Shown piece after piece: positions 16,890 through 25,433 of a stretch of DNA of 64,000 nucleotides. The position numbers and the translations under genes are program-made. A model generated the notes under the pieces. That model ran no database searches, was not told the DNA's origin, and worked only from the letters and a program-made list of their open reading frames with translations. Each line of letters begins with the position of its first letter. Within the stretch, counting starts at the first letter, position 1. The DNA is from Chryseobacterium shigense (lineage in GTDB: Bacteria; Bacteroidota; Bacteroidia; Flavobacteriales; Weeksellaceae): positions 1-64,000 of the forward strand of contig NZ_FTNY01000008.1 of the NCBI RefSeq assembly GCF_900156575.1, given 5' to 3'.

Positions 16890-19724
16890 ATGCCAAAAGG
16901 AATAAAAAAAATAAAATTTGTCTCCATAGCCAATGAAGCTAATAATTCAAATTCCAAATTTAGTCCGGATCGATGGGCATGCGTTCCAGCCAATAAAAAA
17001 GCACATTTTCATATCAAGGATTGGCATAATGAAACAACGGATGCCCAGAAGAAAGGAAAAATTTACTGGATTGTTTTAGACAAGGATAGAAAAAATATTG
17101 TTAACCGTCTTGAGTGCATGACGGATAAGCTCTTCTCTTATAAGATCCCTAAAAATCTTTGTGGTTACCCTTACTACATCGAAGCAAGTATGACAGGAAA
17201 ACCCGACTCCGCTTTTACAGGGCTGTACTTAATCGGATATTGCGATCCACTTATTGTTTCCAGTGCGTGGAGCAGAACCAGGGGAGGAAAAACCATTAAA
17301 AATAAAGATAGCCAAAACTTCGGTTTAGCCTATGGAGAGGTTGTACATTTTCATGCCAGAACAGAAGGTATTAACGGAGATATTGTAGTGATAGAAGTTC
17401 ACAATGAGATGTGGAACGGAGACTACAAGATGCGTACGATATACAATGTAGAAGTCAAGGACGGGCAGATCAACCTTGAAATTCCCAATACTTCCCAGTG
17501 GAAAGCCCACATAAAGCAGATTCAGGATAATGAAGAATTTTATGTGAAAATTAAAACAAAAAACGGTCCCTATCTCAAAGATAAAACAGGAAGTGACAGA
17601 CACGGCCAGTATCTTAATATTAAGAACCAGCTGAAAGCGGTCAATAAAACTAAACCTTCCAACCAGACTCCTCTCATTATAGGTCAGCCGAATTCCAATA
17701 TTGCAAGAGTGGGATCCTGTACATTTAGGCAGATTAAGATCAATGAAATTGATGAATTCTCCGTTTTTGTTGATGGGAAAACAAAGGTTAAACCTATTTC
17801 TACCACACCTCTGGAGGAAAAACATTTTATATTTTTTGATTTTGGTAAAACAGGCGTGAGAGGAGATGCACAAAGTGTATTGAATCCTTTGATTTCATTG
17901 CTGAGAGCCAACCAGCATTCCAGAATTATAATAGATGCACATGCGGATGAGAGAGGGCCTGGAAACTACAACCTTAAACTGTCCCAGGATAGAGCAGAAG
18001 CCATTATGAACTTTTTCAAAAGTAATGGACTGGAGAGCTCAAAATTTGAATGTCATGGGCATGGAGAAAGCCAGTTAAAACATAAAGGCGCAAATCTTAC
18101 TGAAGCACAGCATCAGGAGAACAGACGTGCTTCTATTCGGTTTAACTATTATGAAAATACTTTCTCACCTATTGTTTTTGAAACCATTGCACCCTTTGCA
18201 GGGAAAACCAAGAAATTGACCGTAAGTGCGGTAGGTAAGGAAAGAAAAGGTTGCCGAGGCAAGCATAAAGATGAAATAAAAGTATTGGATGGAACGATTT
18301 CCAAAACAGAGCCGAAAAATACAATCACTTATCCTGTAAATGCTAATATTGGAGATGATTTTATCAAAAATTATATACTTTATTTTGGAAAATACATCAA
18401 CTACTTTTCCTCCATACACAAAAGCTACTATTTCTACATCAACAGCTGTACCTATTATCCTCAAGATAATAAACCGACAATACATGTAAAAACATATCCC
18501 GACATTGTCTGGCTGGCTCACGGAAAATATGATTATGAAGAAGATTATTTTTTCCACAATCATAGTCTGAGTCTCCAAAAGGGGCTTGCACCGGAATTCG
18601 AATCCTTAATAGACAGTATCTATAAATGGACTTCTCTGAGTATGGTGGATTATATGGCGAAAAGAGTCCTGCTCGATTATATAAAAGCGGAAGCTCAAAA
18701 AATTGAAATAGGCCTGCATGCTATTCACAATCGTACCCAGGAGAAGAAAGGTGCCGCTTTAAGTCTTACAGGAACTACCGTAGATTTTATTGCTCAAACA
18801 AAATATACCAAGTATGCAACAAGTGCGGCAATGTACGGTTTTGTCTGCCTTCAGATTGTCATAGAAATCCTTATTCTGCTTCTTACCAGAGGACGAAGTG
18901 GAATAAGCAAGCTGAAGAAAATCAAAAAGCTGGCTAAAGGATTGAAAAAGTTAAAAAAGGTAATGGACAGCTTACCTGAGGATGTTGAAATATTAGGCCC
19001 CTCTATGGCCTACAGGAGCGGTCTCTACTATTATAAACAGGCAGATGGAAGAATTGCCCTGGTATGGGAAGCTGACCTAAAAATAGAGCCAGTGGTGGCA
19101 GTAGAGTATAAAAAGGAATTTGACCTTTTAGATTATATTACCGATAAGACTGTAAAAGATAAGATTACCGGTAAACAAAAGCAAAAAGACTTTGAAGATA
19201 TAAGGGATAAAGCAAAGGGAACCTACGAGGATAAAATTAATAATATTGCGGCTTCCATATCGATTGTGGGAGGGATAAGTATAGAGCAAAACATAAAATA
19301 TAATTTCCTCACGAAGTCTTATGCTTTTTCAAAACAAGCCGGAAATTTTTATGATGAAGCCAAGGGAGTGGTCGCCTATGGTCAGTATGTAAAGTTAGCA
19401 GCGGAAGTAAAACTTAAAATGGCCTATGAAGATTTCATTTTTGGTCTAATTTATCATAAATTTGAAGGGAATCTTGAGTTTAAAGGCAGTGCTTTAATTG
19501 GATTATACCAATCCTACGGAAAAGATACAGAGGGCTTTTACATAGAGAATTATATCTCTTTCTCAGGACTTAAGGTGACTTTGAGTGCTAAAGCGAAATT
19601 GATGATTATTAAATACACAATTTTTGACGTTAGTACAGATGATGAAAAAGGGAAACCCAAAGAATATGAACTGCTTCCTCCGGATAGAGTTAGATTATTT
19701 AAAATTTATTTACTGAAAATATAA
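16890..19724 (+). CDS. Large T6SS effector candidate with internal OmpA-like domain
   Basis: A 944-residue protein without signal peptide, 3 bp after the PAAR-like gene. Residues 1-300 form a beta-rich N-terminal region of unknown type, probably the loading module. Residues 311-418 are an OmpA C-terminal-like peptidoglycan-binding domain (FFDFGKTGVRGDAQSVL, DAHADERGPGNYNLKLSQDRAEAI, GHGESQL, ENRRASIRF). After a second unknown region comes a hydrophobic helix at 647-665 (CLQIVIEILILLL, with a buried E659), followed at 673-691 by a strongly cationic amphipathic segment rich in KK pairs. The C-terminal 250 residues are beta-rich. Together these suggest an envelope-acting, perhaps membrane-permeabilising toxin. 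No catalytic motif was found. Candidate immunity genes follow. Confidence 0.7.
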   Translation: MPKGIKKIKFVSIANEANNSNSKFSPDRWACVPANKKAHFHIKDWHNETTDAQKKGKIYWIVLDKDRKNIVNRLECMTDKLFSYKIPKNLCGYPYYIEASMTGKPDSAFTGLYLIGYCDPLIVSSAWSRTRGGKTIKNKDSQNFGLAYGEVVHFHARTEGINGDIVVIEVHNEMWNGDYKMRTIYNVEVKDGQINLEIPNTSQWKAHIKQIQDNEEFYVKIKTKNGPYLKDKTGSDRHGQYLNIKNQLKAVNKTKPSNQTPLIIGQPNSNIARVGSCTFRQIKINEIDEFSVFVDGKTKVKPISTTPLEEKHFIFFDFGKTGVRGDAQSVLNPLISLLRANQHSRIIIDAHADERGPGNYNLKLSQDRAEAIMNFFKSNGLESSKFECHGHGESQLKHKGANLTEAQHQENRRASIRFNYYENTFSPIVFETIAPFAGKTKKLTVSAVGKERKGCRGKHKDEIKVLDGTISKTEPKNTITYPVNANIGDDFIKNYILYFGKYINYFSSIHKSYYFYINSCTYYPQDNKPTIHVKTYPDIVWLAHGKYDYEEDYFFHNHSLSLQKGLAPEFESLIDSIYKWTSLSMVDYMAKRVLLDYIKAEAQKIEIGLHAIHNRTQEKKGAALSLTGTTVDFIAQTKYTKYATSAAMYGFVCLQIVIEILILLLTRGRSGISKLKKIKKLAKGLKKLKKVMDSLPEDVEILGPSMAYRSGLYYYKQADGRIALVWEADLKIEPVVAVEYKKEFDLLDYITDKTVKDKITGKQKQKDFEDIRDKAKGTYEDKINNIAASISIVGGISIEQNIKYNFLTKSYAFSKQAGNFYDEAKGVVAYGQYVKLAAEVKLKMAYEDFIFGLIYHKFEGNLEFKGSALIGLYQSYGKDTEGFYIENYISFSGLKVTLSAKAKLMIIKYTIFDVSTDDEKGKPKEYELLPPDRVRLFKIYLLKI

Positions 19725-19728
19725 TGTT

Positions 19729-20700
19729 ATGAAAAGATATATTTTATTATTAACCATCTTATTAACAACTTTAAGCTGCTCTCAAACTTCTAACAATCAA
19801 TTAAATATGAAACAGAATTCAGACATTAATTCTAAAAATATAATAGAGAAAACCCTTCAGAATATAAAGCATTATCCAAAGGAACCCAAATATGTTATTT
19901 ACCATACGAACGGGATGTGCAATTTTGAAATTTTTATCAATGATATTAAAGTGACGAAAAGCTTTAATAATGAATCATTTAGTACAGGAAATGAGATCAA
20001 TCCATACCTTACTGGAAATACCAACACCTTAAAGGTTGTCCTTTATCCACGGGAAGATTTGGGAAAATTAGACACTCAGACAGAATTTGATGTAAAAGTG
20101 GAGTCTTATGAAAATACGGATAAGCTTTCAGCTGAAAAACAGCAGGATAACTTATTTGTTTACAATGCACCAAAGGATAAGGATAAATTATTTAAAGAGG
20201 CAGGGAAAGATCGTTTTGAAGAAACAAAAACATTTAAGCTGTCCAATGTACCTTTTACTATAGAAGGCTGGAAAGACAGCCAGGATTTGAGAAATCTTGA
20301 CAAAAAAATATTGGAAGCCAAGGTACTTGAAGCCTATAAAATGATTGAGGCTGCGTTTAAAGCAAAAGATCTGGATAAAATTGCCCAGTTTTCTTACAAT
20401 AAAATAAAAGACCAGGCAGTCGCTCAGTATTTTGATAAAGAAGAAGTACAGGAAGGGTGGGATGAACTGATCTCCATTGCAAAAGCCGAAAATTTAGAAT
20501 TTATGCCGTTGAGTAACTACGAATTGGTATTCTACGGAGATGGAAAACTGGTAGGATTAAAAAGCATCAAAAAAGAGAAAGGCTTCAGAGGAGCTTCTGC
20601 GTTACTTTGTAAATTTAAGAAAGATGGTAGTTTAACCGGAGCTGAGCTAGATTATTTATTACATATCCCAAAAGGGAAAACAGAATTTGAAATCTATTAA
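19729..20700 (+). CDS. Lipoprotein following the large effector, possible immunity protein
   Basis: A 323-residue protein with a lipoprotein signal (TILLTTLSC, cysteine at about 17). The remainder has a beta-rich first half (YVIYHTNGMCNFEIFINDIKV) and a helical second half (LEAYKMIEAAFKAKDLDKIAQFSYNKIKDQ). It starts 4 bp after the effector and its TAA overlaps the next ATG by one base. A periplasm-facing lipoprotein right behind an envelope-acting effector fits an immunity role, but no family is recognised. Confidence 0.6.
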   Translation: MKRYILLLTILLTTLSCSQTSNNQLNMKQNSDINSKNIIEKTLQNIKHYPKEPKYVIYHTNGMCNFEIFINDIKVTKSFNNESFSTGNEINPYLTGNTNTLKVVLYPREDLGKLDTQTEFDVKVESYENTDKLSAEKQQDNLFVYNAPKDKDKLFKEAGKDRFEETKTFKLSNVPFTIEGWKDSQDLRNLDKKILEAKVLEAYKMIEAAFKAKDLDKIAQFSYNKIKDQAVAQYFDKEEVQEGWDELISIAKAENLEFMPLSNYELVFYGDGKLVGLKSIKKEKGFRGASALLCKFKKDGSLTGAELDYLLHIPKGKTEFEIY

Positions 20701-21176
20701 TGTTTAAATATTTTTTAATCTACAAAGAAAACTGTGAGACCCATCTTTCTGAAGATGAGTTTTATCAGCGTTTTACATACATGAGCTACCGATACATCAA
20801 TATCAGAAGAGAAGGGGGGATCAGGTATGTATCATTTCATTTTAAAAATAATGGGTTTTCCAAGTCTCTTTTTTACCTGTCCACCCAAATATCCTTTATT
20901 CCATCAGGAAACAGGTCAAAAGTAACTATTCGTTATGAGCCTAACTACTTTTCAATAGCTTTATGCTTCGCGGTTGCACTGGGGATGAGCCTATTGCCCG
21001 CACTATTGGTTGAAACGATAAAAATTGATCATAAGCCCCATATCGTTGGTTTTACAGATCGACTTCTGATCGCTTCCATTTCAGTAATACCATTAGGTTT
21101 TTTAATAGCTGATATATTCAACTATCATAAAGCTAAGAATTGGCTGAGAAAAGAACTCTCTTTGAACTGTAATTGA
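20700..21176 (+). CDS. Small two-helix membrane protein in the T6SS island
   Basis: A 158-residue protein with an N-terminal soluble beta-rich part and two membrane helices near 80-103 (LCFAVALGMSLLPALLVE) and 119-141 (LLIASISVIPLGFLIADIF). The ATG overlaps the preceding stop codon by one base, which indicates translational coupling with the lipoprotein. It is a second immunity candidate; membrane proteins commonly protect against pore-forming toxins. No family recognised. Confidence 0.6.
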   Translation: MFKYFLIYKENCETHLSEDEFYQRFTYMSYRYINIRREGGIRYVSFHFKNNGFSKSLFYLSTQISFIPSGNRSKVTIRYEPNYFSIALCFAVALGMSLLPALLVETIKIDHKPHIVGFTDRLLIASISVIPLGFLIADIFNYHKAKNWLRKELSLNCN

Positions 21177-21212
21177 AGATAATTATTGAGGTTTAAAATA
21201 ATAATAAGAAAT

Positions 21213-21527
21213 ATGATGAAATCTATTTTAATTATTTTAGGATGCATTTTGGCATTCAACTGTCATTCGCAAAAAAAGAAAGATCCTCAGCTTATAGGGA
21301 AATGGGGAGGCGTTCTGGAATTCACCAAAGATGGTCAATTTCGTCAACACCTGGGAGAAGGTAAAATGCAGAATACCATAGAATCAACCTTTGACGTTCA
21401 GAATAATAAGATAATCAGTGTAGATCGGGACACCAAAGAAACCTCTGAAAGTCAATACAGTATTAAAAATGATACATTGACCATTCTCTATGAAGGAATG
21501 GAAAATAAATACATAAGACTTAAATAG
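21213..21527 (+). CDS. Small lipoprotein, lipocalin-like
   Basis: A protein of about 104 residues with a short signal (ILIILGCILAFNC) and then LIGKWGGVLEFTKDGQF, a pattern of small lipocalin-like or META-like beta proteins. Two adjacent ATGs (21213 and 21216) can serve as start. The lipobox AFNC is off consensus. It closes the T6SS island, 36 bp after the membrane protein gene. Its role is unknown; it may be a third immunity candidate or an unrelated passenger. Confidence 0.55.
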   Translation: MMKSILIILGCILAFNCHSQKKKDPQLIGKWGGVLEFTKDGQFRQHLGEGKMQNTIESTFDVQNNKIISVDRDTKETSESQYSIKNDTLTILYEGMENKYIRLK

Positions 21528-21638
21528 AGAACGGATTTAAGCACCTTTCCCTCTAAAAAAAATACGGAAATATTTGTAAATTGACTTTTGTCTTCCTTAA
21601 AGGCAAACTCTAAATAAACTTTGCGTCAAAAAAATAAA

Positions 21639-21668
21639 AAGCCGGTTCAAAATTTTTTGAACCGGCTT
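21639..21668. terminator. Bidirectional terminator between the T6SS island and endonuclease I
   Basis: AAGCCGGTTCAAAA and TTTTGAACCGGCTT form a long perfect stem around a short loop. Flanking A-rich and T-rich tracts let it serve the convergent genes on both sides. Confidence 0.85.
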
Positions 21669-21688
21669 AAATTATAATTAAAAATCAT

Positions 21689-23227
21689 TTATTTCACAAT
21701 AAACTTCAACGTAGATTGATCAAGCTTTAAAATATAAATTCCCTGCGCAAGATTTTTGATCTTAATAGAATTTCCATTTTTAAAAGGACTGTTAATCGTT
21801 TCAAGTGTTTTTCCCTGAAGATTATAAATTTCTGCTTTTTTAATATGCTGTGTGTCCCCTTTGACGAAAATTTCCTGCCCGGAGATCGGGTTAGGGTAGA
21901 CCTGAAGTTCCTGAACAGTACTTTGATCTGCTGCTGCTTTTTGAGCCTGTTTGGCACTTGCGGAATAACACGTCCATTGAAGATCATCGATAGCCACTCT
22001 GTTGCTTGAAGAGCTGTTAACAAGACTTACCGTAACATTCCCTGAAATATTGATGTTATTAATCGTTGTCGTTGTAGCCGTCGTGCTGTAAGGAATAGTT
22101 CCTACTGTTGTTCCGTTGACTTTTACATCAAAAGTTCCATTACTTCCTGAAAATTTAAGCTGTGTAGTGACCGTCAGTGATCCGATTCCATTCGCTGAAG
22201 CACCGGATGTTAAAGAACCGTCTCTCACCGTAATCGCCTTATTGTTGATAGTCTGGTCTGTTCTTGCATCGGTAGCCGTCCATGAAATACCGCTTCCCGT
22301 CCATGTCCTTGTTGTATAAGAAGCATTGGCAGCAGGAATACTTTCAAAAGTTTCATTCACGCAGCCTGTACCCGGATTAGGAATCGGTGTTCCCGGATCA
22401 GTCGTTCCCGGATTGGAAGAACCCCAGATTTGATTCACATAGTTAGGGTTATCAATGAACGGATTTCTATTTCCCTGATAACTGTAAGAAGCATTATTTC
22501 TGTTGATTTCTGCCGGTGAAACAGGATCCTGATTATGCCATGCCAGAAGAACATTCAGCTCCCATGTTTGTAATCCCGGAAATGTGGAACTGCCCAGCAT
22601 ATTACCGGAAGAAAAAGAAGAAAGTTTACTTTGGTAGCGGGTAACAAAATAAAAAATCATCCTTGCTACATCACCCTTAAATTCATCAATCGGCTCAAAA
22701 ACTGTTCCCGCATACCCTGAAGAAGAAGAATTTCCCAGCTTTGATCCGTTTTTGGAGGTAAATGTTGCTGAACCTACCTTTCCGAAAGGATAATTACTTC
22801 TCATTCCATTCACTTTTCCGTCTGTAGCTCTGATGAAATGAATATCTGAGACCATAGGTGAAGATTCATTGAATAAACTTTGAGGAACAATATGCTCTCT
22901 GTTGTAGCAGTTTCCTTCTACAGAATACGTTCCGCACTGGTTGGTACCGGGGGTATATTTATAAGGATCTGCTCCCGAAGGTTTTTCTGAATAAATATCC
23001 ATGATCGACCCGTCGTTTTCATAATTCTTATCAATATCCGTTGTTTTATAGCCCGTCCAGAGTCCGTTGTATCCTTTATCCTGATGTCCGTTGGTGATAA
23101 TAGAACTTAATGCTGTTTTAAGTGAAGCACCACTCAATCCGTTGGCCGAATTGTAATAGCCTGCAGGAGCCTGGGCATTGGCAAACCCCGCGATTACAGT
23201 ACATAATATCAATTTTTTCATACTCAT
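21689..23227 (-). CDS. Secreted endonuclease I with T9SS sorting domain
   Basis: An extracellular non-specific nuclease of the EndA/Vvn type. The 512-residue precursor has a signal peptide (1-19), a His-Me-finger domain with NREHIVPQS at 109-117 (general base H112) and SDIHFIRATDGKVNGMRSNYPFG at 127-149, which includes the metal ligand N140. A linker rich in G, T and P (about 268-285) leads to a beta-sandwich region, and the last 70 residues (VYPNPISGQ to FIVK) are a type A C-terminal sorting domain for T9SS. It should therefore be secreted or surface-attached and degrade extracellular DNA or RNA. A second ATG at 23221 is equally likely as start. Confidence 0.9.
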   Translation of the reverse strand: MSMKKLILCTVIAGFANAQAPAGYYNSANGLSGASLKTALSSIITNGHQDKGYNGLWTGYKTTDIDKNYENDGSIMDIYSEKPSGADPYKYTPGTNQCGTYSVEGNCYNREHIVPQSLFNESSPMVSDIHFIRATDGKVNGMRSNYPFGKVGSATFTSKNGSKLGNSSSSGYAGTVFEPIDEFKGDVARMIFYFVTRYQSKLSSFSSGNMLGSSTFPGLQTWELNVLLAWHNQDPVSPAEINRNNASYSYQGNRNPFIDNPNYVNQIWGSSNPGTTDPGTPIPNPGTGCVNETFESIPAANASYTTRTWTGSGISWTATDARTDQTINNKAITVRDGSLTSGASANGIGSLTVTTQLKFSGSNGTFDVKVNGTTVGTIPYSTTATTTTINNINISGNVTVSLVNSSSSNRVAIDDLQWTCYSASAKQAQKAAADQSTVQELQVYPNPISGQEIFVKGDTQHIKKAEIYNLQGKTLETINSPFKNGNSIKIKNLAQGIYILKLDQSTLKFIVK

Positions 23228-23421
23228 AAAATTTCTGTAAGAATACTCTATTTTAATGAATAAGAAATTACATTACTGTTAATTTTATCATGTAAAGCAT
23301 GCTATTTTTATGCATACCATTACAATGGCGAAGATGCGTTGGGAAATCAATAATTCTCATCATACTGGTAAAAGCAATATTTTTATAAGATAGAAATCGA
23401 CAACCAGGAATAAAGTGAGTT

Positions 23422-23892
23422 ATGGGAAGTATTTATACAGGAATTATTTTCGTTTTTTTTATTTTAACGATATTGCTTCCTGTCGTGGTGAAGCAGAAAA
23501 AAATAAATTTTTATATTCCATTCACAATCTATGTAGTGCTGCTTACCGGATACTTTGTAAAAGTGGGGCATGATTTTAAAGAATACAATTCTTATAACCA
23601 TGAAATATTTTCAAATGTGACAGGAGTCGTTATTGATAATCAGGTTGTTATTGGTGAAAAGTGTCATGAGCTTTTTGAGGAATTAAAATTTGATGAATTT
23701 ACCTGGGTCAACCATCCTGTCAAAAGAAAAGAATACTTCGTTACTGTATACACAAAACAAAGACCATATAAATTTAAAATCTGGGATACTTATAATCAGG
23801 GAGTTTTAGTCTTCAGGATCAATAAAAAAGGAAAAGAATTTGTCACCAACAGGAATGATCAACTGATCTATTACTTAGACAAATCAAAATAG
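23422..23892 (+). CDS. Membrane-anchored protein of unknown function
   Basis: A 156-residue protein with two N-terminal membrane helices (about 4-23 and 30-48) followed by a 105-residue soluble domain with beta strands (FTWVNHPVKRKEYFVTVYTK, YKFKIWDTYNQGVLVFRINKKG). No family recognised. It stands alone, divergent from the nuclease gene and closed by a hairpin. The 194-bp gap before it shows no other gene. Confidence 0.6.
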   Translation: MGSIYTGIIFVFFILTILLPVVVKQKKINFYIPFTIYVVLLTGYFVKVGHDFKEYNSYNHEIFSNVTGVVIDNQVVIGEKCHELFEELKFDEFTWVNHPVKRKEYFVTVYTKQRPYKFKIWDTYNQGVLVFRINKKGKEFVTNRNDQLIYYLDKSK

Positions 23893-23927
23893 AAAGTAAG
23901 GTTCTGAAGGTTCTGATAAAATAGAAA

Positions 23928-23956
23928 ACACCGATACGGTTTTCCTGTATCGGTGT
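23928..23956. terminator. Terminator between convergent genes
   Basis: ACACCGATAC pairs with GTATCGGTGT around a nine-base loop rich in T. It lies between convergent genes ending at 23892 and 23985. Confidence 0.7.
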
Positions 23957-23984
23957 CTTATATAATCGTTGATTTAAATAAAAA

Positions 23985-24512
23985 TTATTTTCTCTGAGGA
24001 GGATAGTTTTTCATGATCTCGGCCATGATCTCAGGAATTTGTCTCTGCTTAGCTTTTGGAGAATCCACGGAAATTCCGCTTCCGATACCCTGCCAAACCA
24101 GTTTGTTGGTTTTAGAATCGATGAGGTCCACGATAAGGGCACCTTCGTTATAATTGCTGGTCCATGTTCTGCTCATTCCTACACCCCATCCAAAAGGACC
24201 GCCCCATCCCCACATTCCGTAAGGAGACGTACTGTTGATATCGGTTACCTTTTTATGATTCGCTTTTACATTGACAATCAGATCGGGATTTTCGCCGGAC
24301 TGAAGTCCCTTGCTCTGAAGCTGTCTCGACAGTTCGTTTAAAACTCTGTCTTTATCAATATCATTCAGTTTCAGATCGTCTATTCTGATCTTATACGTTT
24401 TATAAGTCGTAAAATTCGCAGATTGCGCATAATCTGAACGCACCTGGAAAGGACTGCACGATGTAAGGCCTAATGCAGCCGATGCTAACAAAATAAAAAT
24501 ATATTTTTTCAT
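23985..24512 (-). CDS. DUF4136 lipoprotein
   Basis: A 175-residue lipoprotein with signal and lipobox (LASAALGLTSC). The mature part carries the DUF4136 pattern: SANFTTYKTYKI at the start, LNELSRQLQSKGLQSGENPDLIVNVKA, then EGALIVDLIDSKTNKLVWQGIGSG. The family is periplasm-facing and of unknown role, structurally related to other small envelope lipoproteins. The ATG at 24512 begins the signal peptide exactly, and lies 1 bp after the DUF5522 gene, so the two form an operon. Confidence 0.85.
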   Translation of the reverse strand: MKKYIFILLASAALGLTSCSPFQVRSDYAQSANFTTYKTYKIRIDDLKLNDIDKDRVLNELSRQLQSKGLQSGENPDLIVNVKANHKKVTDINSTSPYGMWGWGGPFGWGVGMSRTWTSNYNEGALIVDLIDSKTNKLVWQGIGSGISVDSPKAKQRQIPEIMAEIMKNYPPQRK

Positions 24513-24513
24513 T

Positions 24514-24699
<186 letters not shown>

Positions 24700-24723
24700 T
24701 TAAATCTCTAAGTCAAAAAACTT

Positions 24724-24731
24724 TATATTTG
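24724..24731 (+). promoter_or_regulatory. -7 promoter box TATATTTG very close to a start codon
   Basis: TATATTTG fits TAnnTTTG but ends only 5 bp before the ATG at 24737. If used, the transcript would be leaderless or nearly so. Confidence 0.4.
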
Positions 24732-24736
24732 TTAGT

Positions 24737-25063
24737 ATGATAATTATATGCCAAAAGCCATTAAAGAAATTAAAAATTAACGGCATTGCTCTCTTTCCCT
24801 TTATCTTCATTAGGAAACCCGAAGATAAGGAAAATAAAGTACTTATCAATCACGAAAAAATCCATTTGAGACAACAGCTCGAAATGCTCGTTATTTTCTT
24901 TTATATTTTTTATGTCATCGAATATTATTACTGGTTTTTTAAACTGAAAGACGGTTTTCTGGCCTATCAAAGAATCTCGTTTGAAAGAGAAGCGTATGCC
25001 AATGAACGGGATCTGAGTTATCTGAAGAAAAGGAAATTCTGGAGCTTCAGGAAGTATTTTTAG
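24737..25063 (+). CDS. Small membrane protein with HExxH motif
   Basis: A 108-residue protein with HEKIH at residues 39-43, a hydrophobic helix at about 49-67 (MLVIFFYIFYVIEYYYWFF) and EREAYANERD at 83-92. HExxH followed after a helix by E-x-x-A-x-x-x-E is the layout of gluzincin metallopeptidases, with E85 as a possible third ligand. At this size it would be a minimal membrane peptidase or an inactive relative. No signal peptide is visible. Members of this kind are generally annotated as hypothetical. It is divergent from DUF5522. Confidence 0.6.
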   Translation: MIIICQKPLKKLKINGIALFPFIFIRKPEDKENKVLINHEKIHLRQQLEMLVIFFYIFYVIEYYYWFFKLKDGFLAYQRISFEREAYANERDLSYLKKRKFWSFRKYF

Positions 25064-25150
25064 ATAAAAGATAAAAGATAAAAGATAAAAGATAAAAGAT
25101 GAAAGATGAAAGATGAAAGATGAAAGATGAAAGATGAAAGATGAAAGATA
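25062..25150. repeat. Heptanucleotide array (AGATAAA)5 then (AGATGAA)7
   Basis: About 12.5 units of 7 bp. The first five are AGATAAA and the rest AGATGAA, so a single base change has spread through part of the array. It overlaps the stop codon of the gene before it. Confidence 0.95.
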
Positions 25151-25402
25151 TTTTCAGTAAACACCTATGGGGGAAGAGGTAATCCGATTTGAAAAAATAA
25201 ATTTCCATTTTACATTCAAAAAATGATGACCATCCCTATGTTATCTCCTTACAAAATCAGCATTCAACCGCTGCTGAGTGCTAACGCCTTAGCGATCTTA
25301 AACCGTCACCTTATCAAAATCTTTGCCTCCTTGCGTTAAAAACAAACCCCTTTAAAATACATTAGATCAAAATTCATAGCCCATCCAATCTAAATCTTTT
25401 AC
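25151..25402. other. Intergenic region without a gene
   Basis: AT-rich DNA with no credible reading frame. Near 25313-25345 the sequence ATCTTTGCCTCCTTGCGTTA resembles ATCTTTGCGCCTTCGCGTTT at 55720-55739, a hint of a decayed dispersed repeat. Confidence 0.5.
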
Positions 25403-25410
25403 TAATTTTG
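25403..25410 (+). promoter_or_regulatory. -7 promoter box TAATTTTG
   Basis: Matches TAnnTTTG and lies 23 bp before the start of the PLP enzyme gene at 25434. No clear -33 element. Confidence 0.5.
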
Positions 25411-25433
25411 TAGCTAATAGTTAAATCATAAAA

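Noticed and set aside
17325-17873. A 182-codon open frame antisense to the large effector gene
   Set aside because: Its codons mirror the low-complexity composition of the sense strand and the protein shows no family features; the sense gene is continuous and well spaced.
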